The translations under genes were made by a program, and so were the position numbers. The notes under the pieces were generated by a model. It was not told where the DNA came from and did no database searches. It saw nothing but the letters and a program-made list of their open reading frames with translations. A stretch of 32,739 bases of DNA from a virus. Shown here piece by piece: positions 14,179 to 23,501 of the stretch. The stretch covers positions 1-32,739 of IMG/VR virus record IMGVR_UViG_3300020172_001015. One strand, written 5' to 3'. The number at the start of each line of letters is the position of its first letter. Position 1 is the first letter of the stretch.

Positions 14179-16400
14179 TGAGAAAAATAGATATATATAT
14201 TGAGGTGACGGAGGGCAATTATAGTAAAATAGAGCTATATAATGACGAGGATATTCAGATAAATTCGTCTATTCAAAACATTCAAGACCTTGCAAAGGTG
14301 TATACTGACTTTACTCAGTCGTTTACCGTGCCGGCATCGTCACACAATAACAATATTTTCGAGCATTTTTATGAGTCTTCAGTCGATGGACGTGACCATA
14401 ACTTAAGAAGAAACGCGTATATCGAGATTCAAACAACTCCGTTTAGGAGTGGGAAGATACAATTAGAGAAAGCTAACGTTGTAAATAATAGAGCGGAAAG
14501 CTATTCTATAACGTTTTACGGGGATTTAATGAGTTTAAAAGACAAGTTCGGGGATGATACATTGAAAGATTTAGATTTAAGCCCTTGGTCGTTTTATTAT
14601 AGCGCAGCAAGTGTAAAAACAAGACTGACAAGTTCTGGTCCTTATAATGTTAGGTTCCCTTTAATTTCTTCAAAAAGAATTTGGACTTCGGGACTAAGCG
14701 CAAACACAGATATAAATGACTCACGTTATGGTATTAAATACACTGAGTTGTTTCCCGCGTTGCGTGTTAGAAAAATATTTGACGCGATACAAACAAAGTA
14801 CGGGGTTACGTTTGACAGCTTGTTTTTTAATCGAAGATTATTCACTGACTTATATTTATGGTTAAAGAATGCACCAACGTTTAAAGCATTAACGGAAACG
14901 GTACCGTTTACTATGGATGATATTCAGTTGAATGTAGACGGTAGGGTAAGTAATGTTTTTAATGCGGTAGCATTAGGAGATACTAAAGAGATTAGTGTAT
15001 ACGCTATGGGAGTTGCAAGTATTGCTGACACGGATGTTTTTTTAGATGTGTATTTTAATAATAAATTGTGGCAAACGTTTAAGTTAAAATCAACAGGTAC
15101 GTATTTTGATAATGAACTTTTTTATTTTACAACTTTAGACTCTGTACTAACTTTTAAAGTTAGAGCGTCAAACATTTGTACTGTTACATCTGGGATACGT
15201 ATAGAGTATAAAGATGTAAACGAATATAACGTTAAAAACCTTCAGTTTAGGTGTGTAAATAAGGCGTTAGCTAACGCAACAATAGACCCTTCTTTATATG
15301 CGCCAAACATTAAAGTTAGTGAATTTGTAAGTGGTATTTTAAAAATGTTTAATTTAACTTGTTACGCTAAAACAATAGATACGTTTCAAGTTGAACCGTT
15401 AGATGATTGGTATAGTAAAGGGGCGGTTGTTGATATTACAGAGCATGTCATCACGGATGAAATAGAAGTAGAGCGCCACAAGTTATACAAGGAAATTTCA
15501 TTTAATTATGAGAAGTCAGAAAGTTTTTTAAACAAAGGATATTTCAACGAAACAACAAACGCAACGCGTGAATTTGGGGATGTTAAACAATCGTTTTCTA
15601 ATTACGACGGGGAAGAATACAAAGTAGAGTTACCATTTGAAAACATACTTTTTGATAAGGATAATACAGCATATTATCCTGAACCACCTAGAGCATGTGT
15701 ATTAGACAGTACAACGTCAACCGAAAGCTATGAAAATAAACCTATACTGCTTTATTTAGATGAAGAAAGAGAATCGAATTTTTGGTTTGATAATGGGGAT
15801 GGTACATCTTCGTATATTAATTGGTATATGCCTTTAATAAATCAAATCACATACAACGGAAATATTTATTCTAATCATTTTTCAGTAGAACCAAGCGCGT
15901 TTGATGGTACGCCAATAGTAAACACGTTATATTCTCAGTATTATGATAGCTACTTGTCTAACTTATTTAACAAACAAAACAGACTTACAAAGTTAAAAGC
16001 ATTGTTGCCTATTTCATTACTTACAAGCTTGAAGTTAAATGACCGTTTAATAATTCGCGATAAACGTTATATGATAAATGAATTAAAATGCAACCTAACA
16101 AGTGGGGAGGTAGACTTAGAGTTAATTAATGATTTTAGGCCAGTAGTAAACGTTAATTTACCCACCGTATCTGCATTAGGTACAACCGTTGAGGTGCCGT
16201 TATTTGCTGATGGGAATTACAATACATTTAATTATAATAGTTATGATAGTATTTACGGTGCGGTTGTAGCGAAATCTACTTCTACGGATGAAGACACGTT
16301 AATCGAAATTATAATACCAGCAAACACAACAGGGACACCTATAAGTTGGGATATACTTAAGAATTACCAACCATACGCAACAATTTATCAGCATGCTTAA
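14178..16400 (+). CDS. Large conserved tail tip / baseplate protein
   Basis: 740 residues. The first 130 residues are the most recognisable: LYNDEDIQINSSIQNIQDLA, KVYTDFTQSFTVPASSHNNN, then AYIEIQTTPFRSGKIQLEKA and SYSITFYGDLMSLKDKFGDD, a pattern shared by many flavobacterial phage tail proteins. The remainder is beta-rich with INELKCNLTSGEVDLELIND near the end, a phrase typical of tail-tip hub-like proteins. No enzymatic motif seen. It lies just before the tape measure, so it may be a distal tail or tail-hub component; the assignment is positional. Confidence 0.72.
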   Translation: MRKIDIYIEVTEGNYSKIELYNDEDIQINSSIQNIQDLAKVYTDFTQSFTVPASSHNNNIFEHFYESSVDGRDHNLRRNAYIEIQTTPFRSGKIQLEKANVVNNRAESYSITFYGDLMSLKDKFGDDTLKDLDLSPWSFYYSAASVKTRLTSSGPYNVRFPLISSKRIWTSGLSANTDINDSRYGIKYTELFPALRVRKIFDAIQTKYGVTFDSLFFNRRLFTDLYLWLKNAPTFKALTETVPFTMDDIQLNVDGRVSNVFNAVALGDTKEISVYAMGVASIADTDVFLDVYFNNKLWQTFKLKSTGTYFDNELFYFTTLDSVLTFKVRASNICTVTSGIRIEYKDVNEYNVKNLQFRCVNKALANATIDPSLYAPNIKVSEFVSGILKMFNLTCYAKTIDTFQVEPLDDWYSKGAVVDITEHVITDEIEVERHKLYKEISFNYEKSESFLNKGYFNETTNATREFGDVKQSFSNYDGEEYKVELPFENILFDKDNTAYYPEPPRACVLDSTTSTESYENKPILLYLDEERESNFWFDNGDGTSSYINWYMPLINQITYNGNIYSNHFSVEPSAFDGTPIVNTLYSQYYDSYLSNLFNKQNRLTKLKALLPISLLTSLKLNDRLIIRDKRYMINELKCNLTSGEVDLELINDFRPVVNVNLPTVSALGTTVEVPLFADGNYNTFNYNSYDSIYGAVVAKSTSTDEDTLIEIIIPANTTGTPISWDILKNYQPYATIYQHA

Positions 16401-16539
16401 TACAATTATTCAATTATTAAAAACAGACAATTTCTATGCTCAGAGTGAGATAGTAGACATTGCAAAGGGGAAGTACAAACTTACAACTTCATTTAAAGAA
16501 TCCATAAAACAAGCGATAAGATGGCAGAAAAGAAAGTAA
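16393..16539 (+). CDS. Small tail-module protein, 48 aa
   Basis: Bridges the end of the tail-tip gene and the start of the tape measure, overlapping both (8 and 19 nt). Reads MLNTIIQLLKTDNFYAQSEI, then KGKYKLTTSFKESIKQAIRW and a basic end. Overlaps and reasonable composition support translation. It could be a small tail accessory; no family recognised. Confidence 0.5.
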   Translation: MLNTIIQLLKTDNFYAQSEIVDIAKGKYKLTTSFKESIKQAIRWQKRK

Positions 16540-18155
16540 TTGAGTTAGAAATTAAGGATAATGTTAAGTCATTACGCGCGCAATTAAAAGAGGCACAAGC
16601 AGAAGTTGCTAAGCTTGCAGATATTTACGGGACGACATCTAAAGAGGCGGCAAATGCAGCGAAGAAAGCGGCAGAGTTAGCGGATAAGATAGGGGATGCA
16701 AAAGCATTAACGGATGCGTTTAACCCTGACGCTAAGTTTAACGCTTTGACGTCGTCGTTGAGTGGTGTTGCGAGTGGGTTCGCTGCCTATCAAGGTGCGT
16801 TAGGATTAGTAGGAGTTGAGAGTAAAGCAGTAGAAGAACAACTATTGAAAGTTCAAAGCGCGATGGCTTTGTCTCAAGGGTTGCAGTCAATAGGTGAATC
16901 AATCGATAGTTTTAAGCAATTAGGTTCGGTTATAAAAAACCAAGTTGTAGCAGCATTCAGTACGTTAAAGGGTGCTATCATTGGAACGGGGATAGGAGCG
17001 TTAGTGATTGCTATTGGAATTTTATTACCAAAAATTATAGAGTGGGCTGATTGGACAGGCAGAGCGAGACGTAAGCAAGAAGATTTAAACGATAGTTTAG
17101 AAAGACAACAAAACAAAATTAGAGACAGCCGAAAAGAACTTGAAAAAGATTTAGATTTTAGGTTGCGATATGCGAGAGCGTTAGGAATGTCTGAAGAGGG
17201 ATTGGCTAAGATGAGAGAAAGCAATACTAAGAAAACAAACGCTAATATTTACACAGAAATTGAAGCTGCTCGTAAAAGATTAAAGTCTTTGCGTGAAGCT
17301 GATTTAGGCGTTATGGCTTCATCAAAAGAAGAGTATGAAGAACTTGTAAAAAACAATAGAAAGAAACGTGAGGCAATAGTTGAGGAAATAAAAGCGTTGA
17401 CAGATAGTATAAAAAGAAACAATGAAGACATATTAATCGAACAAACAGAACAAAATAGAAAAGAAGTTGATGTAGTAAAGAAAGGCGTTAAGGAAAAGAA
17501 AGAAGTACAAGAACGTGCAAAGCTTGATGAAATAAACACTTTAAAAACAAAAAGCGCGGATGATTTAATAAAAGAAGAACAAAGAAAAGCGGATAAATTA
17601 ACAGAAATAAACAAAGCGTATACAGAACAATATTTAAAAGATTTAAAAGAACGTACAGAAAAAGAGATTGCGTTAGAAAAACAAAAGAATGACAAGAAGA
17701 TTGATTTAACACGAATGTCTTTTGATGTGTTGGGAAGTGTTGCAAACTTATTTGCTAAAGGTAATGAAGCAGACCAACGTAAAGCGTTTCAATTAAACAA
17801 AGCGGCGAGTTTAGGCAATGCGATTATTAACACTGCTCAAGGGGTAACAGCCGCATTAACACAAGTGCCTTTATTCCCTGGTATGCAGATAATAGAAGCT
17901 GGATTAGTGGGTACGTTAGGAGCTTTAAACATTGCAACGATAGCAAACTCACAATTCCAAGGAGGCGGAACGGGAGAAACAGCAACGCCAACTGCACCAA
18001 GTGTACGGACACCAAGCTTTGACATTATACAAGCACAACCACAAATGCAGCTAAGCCAATTACAACAACAACCAATTAAAGCATATGTAGTGAGTGGTGA
18101 AGTGTCAACAGCGCAAGCCTTAGACCGTAATAGGGTAAGAAATGCAACATTTTAA
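16521..18155 (+). CDS. Tape measure protein
   Basis: Sets tail length and helps DNA pass into the cell. 544 residues: an N-terminal coiled coil (IELEIKDNVKSLRAQLKEAQ, EAANAAKKAAELADKIGDAK), a hydrophobic membrane-type segment around residues 152-172 (LKGAIIGTGIGALVIAIGIL), a long charged coiled coil rich in Lys/Glu (residues about 185-400), then a second hydrophobic Ala/Gly-rich region (residues about 435-480), the usual makeup. About 540 residues implies a tail of roughly 80 nm using the common 0.15 nm per residue rule, so a siphophage. The gene ends with a short spacer before the protease. Confidence 0.85.
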   Translation: MAEKKVIELEIKDNVKSLRAQLKEAQAEVAKLADIYGTTSKEAANAAKKAAELADKIGDAKALTDAFNPDAKFNALTSSLSGVASGFAAYQGALGLVGVESKAVEEQLLKVQSAMALSQGLQSIGESIDSFKQLGSVIKNQVVAAFSTLKGAIIGTGIGALVIAIGILLPKIIEWADWTGRARRKQEDLNDSLERQQNKIRDSRKELEKDLDFRLRYARALGMSEEGLAKMRESNTKKTNANIYTEIEAARKRLKSLREADLGVMASSKEEYEELVKNNRKKREAIVEEIKALTDSIKRNNEDILIEQTEQNRKEVDVVKKGVKEKKEVQERAKLDEINTLKTKSADDLIKEEQRKADKLTEINKAYTEQYLKDLKERTEKEIALEKQKNDKKIDLTRMSFDVLGSVANLFAKGNEADQRKAFQLNKAASLGNAIINTAQGVTAALTQVPLFPGMQIIEAGLVGTLGALNIATIANSQFQGGGTGETATPTAPSVRTPSFDIIQAQPQMQLSQLQQQPIKAYVVSGEVSTAQALDRNRVRNATF

Positions 18156-18176
18156 TCAAATCTAAGTTATAAAGAT

Positions 18177-18743
18177 ATGCAGAACATAGAGCTAACAATT
18201 AAGGACGACGAGCAAGGGGTATTCGCAATTTCATTAGTCGACAAGCCGGCCATACAAGAAGATTTTATTTTCTTAAGTGAAATAAGCGTTGAATTGAAAG
18301 TAACCAACGATGAAAAACGTGAAGTTGTAGGGCTTGCATTGGTACCTAACAAACAGATTTACAGACGTATACAAGACAAAGAGTTTACGATTTCGTTTAG
18401 TGAAGAAACCATAGCAAAGGTGCAAGAGCTTTATCTTAAAAAGAATTACAATAACAACGTAACGGTAGACCACGAACATAGTGTTGAAGGGGTTAGCTTA
18501 ATCGAGAGTTGGATTGTAGAGGATGAGAAATTCGATAAGTCTAACTTGTATAATCTAAATGCGGTTAAGGGTTCATGGGTTGTTAAAATGAAGGTGTATA
18601 ATGAAGAGGTGTGGCAACAAATCAAGGACGGTAAATTCAAAGGGTTTAGTATCGAGGGTAAGTTTGACGGCTTAGACCAATTGCAAGCGGAAAGTCATGA
18701 GGACATTGTCAACGAAATAAAGCAACTATTAAATAACATATAA
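18177..18743 (+). CDS. Prohead protease (XkdF / Peptidase_S78_2-like)
   Basis: 188 residues. The beginning LTIKDDEQGVFAISLVDKPA followed by IQEDFIFLSEI is the XkdF-like ISLVdkPAI pattern. Next come VVGLALVPNKQIYRR, then VTVDHEHSVEGVSLIESWIV (probable catalytic His region), KGSWVVKMKVYNEEVWQQIK and KFKGFSIEGKFDG. In this family the protein processes scaffold and capsid during maturation. It starts the head module, upstream of scaffold and capsid. The catalytic triad is not proven. Confidence 0.8.
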   Translation: MQNIELTIKDDEQGVFAISLVDKPAIQEDFIFLSEISVELKVTNDEKREVVGLALVPNKQIYRRIQDKEFTISFSEETIAKVQELYLKKNYNNNVTVDHEHSVEGVSLIESWIVEDEKFDKSNLYNLNAVKGSWVVKMKVYNEEVWQQIKDGKFKGFSIEGKFDGLDQLQAESHEDIVNEIKQLLNNI

Positions 18744-18744
18744 A

Positions 18745-19464
18745 ATGGGAGTTACACAAATAGATAACACGAACACGGTTAGCAATGCAGCTTGGAAGGT
18801 TCAAGTTGATAAGCTAACAACTGAGAGCGGAATCGTAAAAGAAGACGGGACTATTCACTATATTGATGGTAAGTTAAAATATCATTCAAGCGGCTCTATT
18901 AAAGAGGTTGGAGTTGGCCAAGATTATAGTGTTACTGTATTAGAATACACTACTTCTTTGCCTGTAAGCCCAACAGTAGGTGATAGGTATTTATATCCAT
19001 CGGGGACTTATGCGGGAGTAGTAGAATGGGATGGGGCATTTTGGTCTTATGTTTTTCAGAATTCAACAGCAGCAGTTGGTACATTAGTTACATCTTTAAA
19101 AAACAATATCACTTATAGATGGAATGGTACAAGTTGGGTTGTTTACACACGTTTGACGGTTGTTGATTTAAACTTAGCTCGCAAAACAGCATCCTATACT
19201 TTAGTAGCGGACGACAACGGAAAAGTTATTGAAATGAACGTAGGTACTGCTAACAATTTAACTGTTCCTAATAGCGTTTTCTCAGCAGGTCAGCAAGTAT
19301 TAATAACACAATACGGAGCTGGACAAACAACAATTGTTGCTGGTTCGGGTGTGACGTTAAGAAGTTCGGGAGGTAAATTGAAGTTAACTGACCAATATGC
19401 GACCGCTACATTGATTTTTATCAGTGCAAGTGAGGCATACGTAACGGGTAATTTAACAGCTTAA
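18745..19464 (+). CDS. Virion fibre protein (head or tail fibre-like), 239 aa
   Basis: Probably a surface-exposed virion protein. An N-terminal linker with short strands, a middle part resembling the DUF2793-type fibre repeat (GDRYLYPSGTYAGVVEWDGA, then WSYV and NITYRWNGTSWVVYTR), and a C-terminal beta domain (YTLVADDNGKVIEMNVGTAN, then GAGQTTIVAGSGVTLRSSGG) that is common at the tips of phage fibres. No signal peptide. Position between the protease and capsid suggests a head fibre or decoration rather than a tail fibre, but this cannot be settled from sequence. Confidence 0.65.
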   Translation: MGVTQIDNTNTVSNAAWKVQVDKLTTESGIVKEDGTIHYIDGKLKYHSSGSIKEVGVGQDYSVTVLEYTTSLPVSPTVGDRYLYPSGTYAGVVEWDGAFWSYVFQNSTAAVGTLVTSLKNNITYRWNGTSWVVYTRLTVVDLNLARKTASYTLVADDNGKVIEMNVGTANNLTVPNSVFSAGQQVLITQYGAGQTTIVAGSGVTLRSSGGKLKLTDQYATATLIFISASEAYVTGNLTA

Positions 19465-19700
19465 TGATTCCATCGTTTATACGTTATAAAGAAGTCGGTG
19501 TTGTAAAAGATACCGACTCTATTTTTATACAGCCAATAGACTCTGAGATTCCTAACAAGGTTACTGTTATAGATTTCTTGAATGCAGATACATTGGATGG
19601 GGGGATTTTATTTGGAGGCACGGGAGTAGATGAGGACGTATATAAGATTATAGGAGGGATAGGAGTTAGTTTAAATTCTGATAAAATAAGCAATGAGTGA
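19464..19700 (+). CDS. Hypothetical protein, 78 aa
   Basis: Unrecognised. Beta-rich start (MIPSFIRYKEVGVVKDTDSI) then a Gly-rich end (LDGGILFGGTGVDEDVYKII). ATGA-type overlap with the preceding fibre gene and an 8-nt overlap with the next fibre gene suggest a fibre accessory or adaptor. No catalytic motif. Confidence 0.55.
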   Translation: MIPSFIRYKEVGVVKDTDSIFIQPIDSEIPNKVTVIDFLNADTLDGGILFGGTGVDEDVYKIIGGIGVSLNSDKISNE

Positions 19701-21042
19701 TATAACTAAAAGGATTATAATAAAAAAAGGAGCAGGTGTTCCTACTATTCCATCGAGTACAGACCATAGGGATGGTACGTGGTTAGCTACGGATATTTAC
19801 GAGGGGGAGTTATATTTAGATACAGTAACAGGATTCAATTATACACGTTACGGAAGTACAATAGTAGATTTATTCCCATCTTCTTCGGGGCTTGCTGGAG
19901 ATGAGTTTGTGTTTGTATTCTCAAAATTAGATTTTCCAACACAAGTAGGTGGAGTTATAACATTAGAAGATAACTATACGTACTTTATCACTAAAACAAT
20001 TGATTTAACAGGGGATAGAATTGTAGGGGGTGTTAATAGCACAATCATAGGAGGTTCATCTGAGAATTGTATATTAAAATCAACAGGGTTAAGTAGTTCA
20101 ACAGCATTGATAACATCGGTTTATTCTTTGCCTATTCGTAATATTACTATCACGCATGGTACAGCATTAAACCTTGATGGTGATGGCACGACAACAGCTT
20201 TAGATTGGTTTGGTGTAAACTTCACGGATTGCGCAACTGTTGGAACGATTAAAGACTATACAAATTTTGTGATGAGTGATAGTGCGTTCTTGAATAGTGG
20301 AAACTTAACCTTTGATGGTACGATTGGAACGATTGGAATGAGTAATTGTCTTTTTGATTGCGCTACTACGTCAACTGCTTTGATATTGCCAAGTACACTA
20401 ACGGTATCTCGGAGGTTTAGAATTATTTATTCGTCTTTCGTTGTGTTAAGTGGTGAAACGGGAATAAATGTGAATTCAAGTGCTACAATTTCAAGTGAAA
20501 GGTACATTTTAGACACGGTAAACTTCAGCGGTGGGGGAACTTATCAAAGTGGTGTTGCCTATACAGATAACAAAGCTTTATTTGTGAATTGTGTTGGTAT
20601 TACAAACACGTCTACTAAGGGATTCATGTATATGCTTAACAATACAACAGATACAACTATTGGAGTGGCTAACGTGAATACATGGGTAAAAGCAACAGGG
20701 ACGACAACAAGTGGCACTAACTCGAAATTCACACATACAACAAATAGACTAACGTATAATGGGGCTTTCACAAATTCATTCTTAGTAACGTTAAACGCAA
20801 CCGTAAGAAGTGCGGGTACAAATCAATCTATTTCAATTGGTGTTGCTAAAAACGGAACTATAATAACTGAAAGTGAGGGGATAATTAGAACTGCAACAGC
20901 AAACGTTGAACATGGAGGAAGTACTCAAGCGGTTCTTGAAATGGTAGCAAATGACTATATAGAATTGTTTGTTAGAAACACATCATCAACCGATATAAGA
21001 GTAACAGATTTTAATTTCAACGTTGTAAAAATCCCTGTCTAA
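19693..21042 (+). CDS. Fibre/spike protein with probable beta-helix and C1q/TNF-like tip
   Basis: 449 residues. The N-terminus holds ATDIYEGELYLDTVTGFNYT, a short adaptor motif frequent in fibres. Residues about 75-300 are Ser/Thr/Gly-rich short strands consistent with a right-handed beta helix (e.g. DNYTYFITKTIDLTGDRIVG). The last 140 residues (FTNSFLVTLNATVRSAGTNQ, then ISIGVAKNGTIITES and YIELFVRNTSSTDIRVTDFN) look like a trimeric jelly-roll tip of the C1q/TNF type. No active-site motif identified, so binding rather than cleavage is favoured. With 18745 and 19464 it forms a fibre cluster between protease and scaffold. Confidence 0.65.
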   Translation: MSDITKRIIIKKGAGVPTIPSSTDHRDGTWLATDIYEGELYLDTVTGFNYTRYGSTIVDLFPSSSGLAGDEFVFVFSKLDFPTQVGGVITLEDNYTYFITKTIDLTGDRIVGGVNSTIIGGSSENCILKSTGLSSSTALITSVYSLPIRNITITHGTALNLDGDGTTTALDWFGVNFTDCATVGTIKDYTNFVMSDSAFLNSGNLTFDGTIGTIGMSNCLFDCATTSTALILPSTLTVSRRFRIIYSSFVVLSGETGINVNSSATISSERYILDTVNFSGGGTYQSGVAYTDNKALFVNCVGITNTSTKGFMYMLNNTTDTTIGVANVNTWVKATGTTTSGTNSKFTHTTNRLTYNGAFTNSFLVTLNATVRSAGTNQSISIGVAKNGTIITESEGIIRTATANVEHGGSTQAVLEMVANDYIELFVRNTSSTDIRVTDFNFNVVKIPV

Positions 21043-21656
21043 TGAACGAGATTAAATACATATTAGAGCAGTTACGCAAGACTAAAGTTATAGTGTTATT
21101 AATTCTATTGGTTGCATTCGTGTTGTTTTATTACAAGTCATTAGTTACGGAGGTAGTTATTACGAAAATCGATAAAGTTGACGAAGTTAAAAAAGACATT
21201 AACAACAATGTTTTGATTCAACAGATGCTTAACGACTTAATGCTAAGATATAACGCTGATAGGGCTTATGTATTCCAATTTTCTAACAATGTAATGTACT
21301 ACGATGGTACGCACCGAAATCATACGTCTATGAGTTTTGAAGTGTGTGCAAATGGTGTTAGCTATGAATCAAGAAACTTGCAGAAGTTACCCGTTAGTTT
21401 ATTCCCTTTGTTCTTACAGGAGGTAATGTTAGACAAATGTAAGTACATAGATATTGATAAAATGCAAGAAACATCCACAAGGTTAGCATTAAGAAAACAG
21501 GGGATTAAATCGCTATGCGTTGCGCCTTATTTTAAGGATGGTTACTTTGTTGCTTACATTGGTGTAGATTACGTAAAAGAGTGTAACAATTTAGATTTTG
21601 ATTATAAAGATTTTAAACAGAAAACAAACGAAATAGGCTCAGTGTTGTGCGAATGA
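21042..21656 (+). CDS. Membrane-anchored protein with GAF-like domain
   Basis: 204 residues. Residues about 17-33 form one membrane helix (VIVLLILLVAFVLFYYK), followed by a coiled linker (ITKIDKVDEVKKDINNNVLI) and a cytoplasmic or periplasmic domain with RYNADRAYVFQFSNNVMYYD and VAPYFKDGYFVAYIGVDYVK, which fit a GAF-like fold. No zinc or kinase motif. Comparable proteins occur in Bacteroidota phages, but the role is unknown: sensing or interference with host signalling is possible. Its start overlaps the spike gene stop by one base. Confidence 0.6.
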   Translation: MNEIKYILEQLRKTKVIVLLILLVAFVLFYYKSLVTEVVITKIDKVDEVKKDINNNVLIQQMLNDLMLRYNADRAYVFQFSNNVMYYDGTHRNHTSMSFEVCANGVSYESRNLQKLPVSLFPLFLQEVMLDKCKYIDIDKMQETSTRLALRKQGIKSLCVAPYFKDGYFVAYIGVDYVKECNNLDFDYKDFKQKTNEIGSVLCE

Positions 21657-21670
21657 TTAAAACAAATAAT

Positions 21671-21832
21671 ATGAGAAAAGCAGGTAAAAAAGGCTGTCTT
21701 TGTAAAGATGGTAAGTACAGAAAAGAGTGTTGCGATGGTACAAACCAAGGGATAGGCAACGAAAGAGAACACACGGTAGCAGTGGTTAACAACGTAGCAG
21801 AAGTGCGTGTAATTAGCACAACTAATGGTTAA
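21671..21832 (+). CDS. Cysteine-rich small protein (GCLCKDG...CCDG), 53 aa
   Basis: Begins at ATG 21671 (MRKAGKKGCLCKDGKYRKEC); the GTG at 21647 would add an unlikely leader. Four Cys as C-x-C and CC, followed by TNQGIGNEREHTVAVVNNVA. The GCLC-dG-y---CCdG--QGIG arrangement recurs in Bacteroidota phage structural operons. Possibly a small capsid accessory or a metal/disulfide-stabilised peptide. Confidence 0.6.
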   Translation: MRKAGKKGCLCKDGKYRKECCDGTNQGIGNEREHTVAVVNNVAEVRVISTTNG

Positions 21833-21876
21833 AAATGCAACAGATAGTTATTAATTAAGTTTTAAAAGAAAACAGT

Positions 21877-22461
21877 ATGAATAAAGAAATAAAAGAAGCT
21901 CTTAAAACAATCAAGACATTCCTAGGGATGGAGATTAAGTTAGAGCAAATGAAACTAATGGACGGCTCGACAGTTATTGAAGCCGATTCATTTGAACCAG
22001 GGCAGTCAGTAATGATTTTAGTACCTGAGTCTGAAGCGATGCCTTTAGAGGTTGGAGAATACAAGCTTGAAGATGGTCGTATTTTAGTAGTGAGTGAACA
22101 AGGTATTATCGGAGAGATTAAAGAGGCGGCAGCAGAAGAAGAGCCAGCACAAGAGGAAGAAATGCCCGTTGAAGCAGATGCAACTCCTGATGTTAAACAA
22201 CCTAAAAAAGTTGTAACTATTACAGAGCAACACTTTAAAGCAATGGAAGAGAAAGTTGCGGAACTTGAAGCAAAACTTGCAGCAGTAGAGGTTAAAGAAG
22301 AAGAGCAACCAACTGACTTAGTAGAGTTTAAAGCTGAAGAGCCAAAACCAATTCAATTCAACCCTGAGAACGTTAACGAGATTCAACACGTTGACCTATC
22401 ACCAAACAAACCACGTTCTATTCGTGATTCAATTTTAGAAACAATTTATAACAACAAATAA
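21877..22461 (+). CDS. Capsid scaffold-like protein
   Basis: 194 residues, very acidic and Glu/Ala-rich. N-terminal part with short strands (MKLMDGSTVIEADSFEPGQS, VGEYKLEDGRILVVSEQGII), then a low-complexity acidic stretch (AAAEEEPAQEEEMPVEADAT) and a coiled coil (HFKAMEEKVAELEAKLAAVE). The C-terminal SIRDSILETIYNNK is basic/amphipathic, as expected for a scaffold that binds the capsid inner wall. It directly precedes the major capsid gene by 10 nt, which is the strongest argument. Confidence 0.72.
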   Translation: MNKEIKEALKTIKTFLGMEIKLEQMKLMDGSTVIEADSFEPGQSVMILVPESEAMPLEVGEYKLEDGRILVVSEQGIIGEIKEAAAEEEPAQEEEMPVEADATPDVKQPKKVVTITEQHFKAMEEKVAELEAKLAAVEVKEEEQPTDLVEFKAEEPKPIQFNPENVNEIQHVDLSPNKPRSIRDSILETIYNNK

Positions 22462-22471
22462 ACAAACAAAG

Positions 22472-23425
22472 ATGGCAACAACTACATCGTTAACTACTTC
22501 ATACGTTGGACAAGATTCTAAACTATGGGTAAAGGCTGCTTTATTAAGCGGTAACACATTGGCAAATGGAGGTATGACAATTGTACCTAACATTGCTTAC
22601 AAAACTACAATGTTTAAATTAGCAACTGATGACTTGCTAAAAAATGCAACGTGTGATTTTGATCCAACATCAACTGTAACAATTACAGAAAGATATTTGA
22701 CATTAGAGAACTTCCAAGTTAACTTAAGCCTTTGTAAAAAAGATTTTATCAGTTCTTGGCAGTCTGAAGAGATGGGATTCTCTGCTAACAAAGTGTTGGC
22801 TAAATCATTCCAAGATTTTTTCTTGGCGTATATCACTGAGAAAGTTGCTTCATCTGTTGAGGTTTCTATTTGGAGAGGTGCAACAGCAACAGCAGGTCAA
22901 ATCGATGGTATTTGTACATTGTTAGCTGCTGACGCTGCATTGCCTACTGCTCAAGAAATCGCTTCCACTACGGTTACATCTGCAAATGTTGTGGCTGAGT
23001 TAGGAAAAATTGTCGATGCAATTCCTGACGCTTTGTATGGTTCTGCTGACTTGAAAATCTACGTTTCTAAAAATATTTTTAAAGCGTATGTTAGAGCGCT
23101 CGGAGGTTTCTCAGTTGCTGCTACATCAAATTCAGGTGTTGACGCTAAAGGTACAACTTGGTACAATGGTGGTGATGTTACTTTCGACGGTATTCCATTG
23201 TTCGTTGCTAACGGATTAGCTTCTAACGTTGCTATTGCTGCTGAGACTTCTAACTTGTTCTTTGGTTGTGGTTTATTAAACGACACTAACGAAATCAGAG
23301 TAATTGATACTGCTGAGACATTAGGAGACCAAAATGTACGTTTCGTATTAAGAGCTGGTATTGCAGTTAACTATCATTCAGTTTCTGATATTGTAACTTA
23401 CGGAATCACCAATTCCGTAAATTAG
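22472..23425 (+). CDS. Major capsid protein
   Basis: 317 residues, probable HK97-fold shell protein. N-terminal arm (MATTTSLTTSYVGQDSKLWV), then NIAYKTTMFKLATDDLLKNA, TERYLTLENFQVNLSLCKKD, the DFFLAYITEKVASSVEVSIW helix region, and a C-terminal FVLRAGIAVNYHSVSDIVTY as usual for this family. Codon use shifts to clean, T-ending codons relative to neighbours, in line with high expression. The gene is followed by a strong terminator at 23446-23481, so it ends a transcription unit. Confidence 0.85.
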   Translation: MATTTSLTTSYVGQDSKLWVKAALLSGNTLANGGMTIVPNIAYKTTMFKLATDDLLKNATCDFDPTSTVTITERYLTLENFQVNLSLCKKDFISSWQSEEMGFSANKVLAKSFQDFFLAYITEKVASSVEVSIWRGATATAGQIDGICTLLAADAALPTAQEIASTTVTSANVVAELGKIVDAIPDALYGSADLKIYVSKNIFKAYVRALGGFSVAATSNSGVDAKGTTWYNGGDVTFDGIPLFVANGLASNVAIAAETSNLFFGCGLLNDTNEIRVIDTAETLGDQNVRFVLRAGIAVNYHSVSDIVTYGITNSVN

Positions 23426-23445
23426 TAATAATCAATAGATTACGT

Positions 23446-23481
23446 GGGGAGGAGGCTTAAAAATCCCTCCCCTTTTTTTTT
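23446..23481 (+). terminator. Intrinsic terminator after the capsid gene
   Basis: Stem GGGGAGG (23446-23452) with CCTCCCC (23466-23472), 13-nt loop, then nine T (23473-23481). It separates the capsid gene from the paralogue pair that follows. A weak TAACTTTA (23481-23488) follows but lacks an upstream TTG. Confidence 0.85.
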
Positions 23482-23501
23482 AACTTTAAAACTTAAATAT
23501 T

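Noticed and set aside
16874-17695. Long open frames on the minus strand opposite the tape measure gene
   Set aside because: Low-complexity Ser/Phe-rich products are the mirror image of the Lys/Glu-rich coiled coil; no start or neighbour supports them. The same applies to all other minus-strand frames in the window.
23401-23417. Perfect hairpin CGGAAT/ATTCCG at the end of the capsid gene
   Set aside because: Inside the coding sequence, short, no T-run; the true terminator is 30 bp further on.
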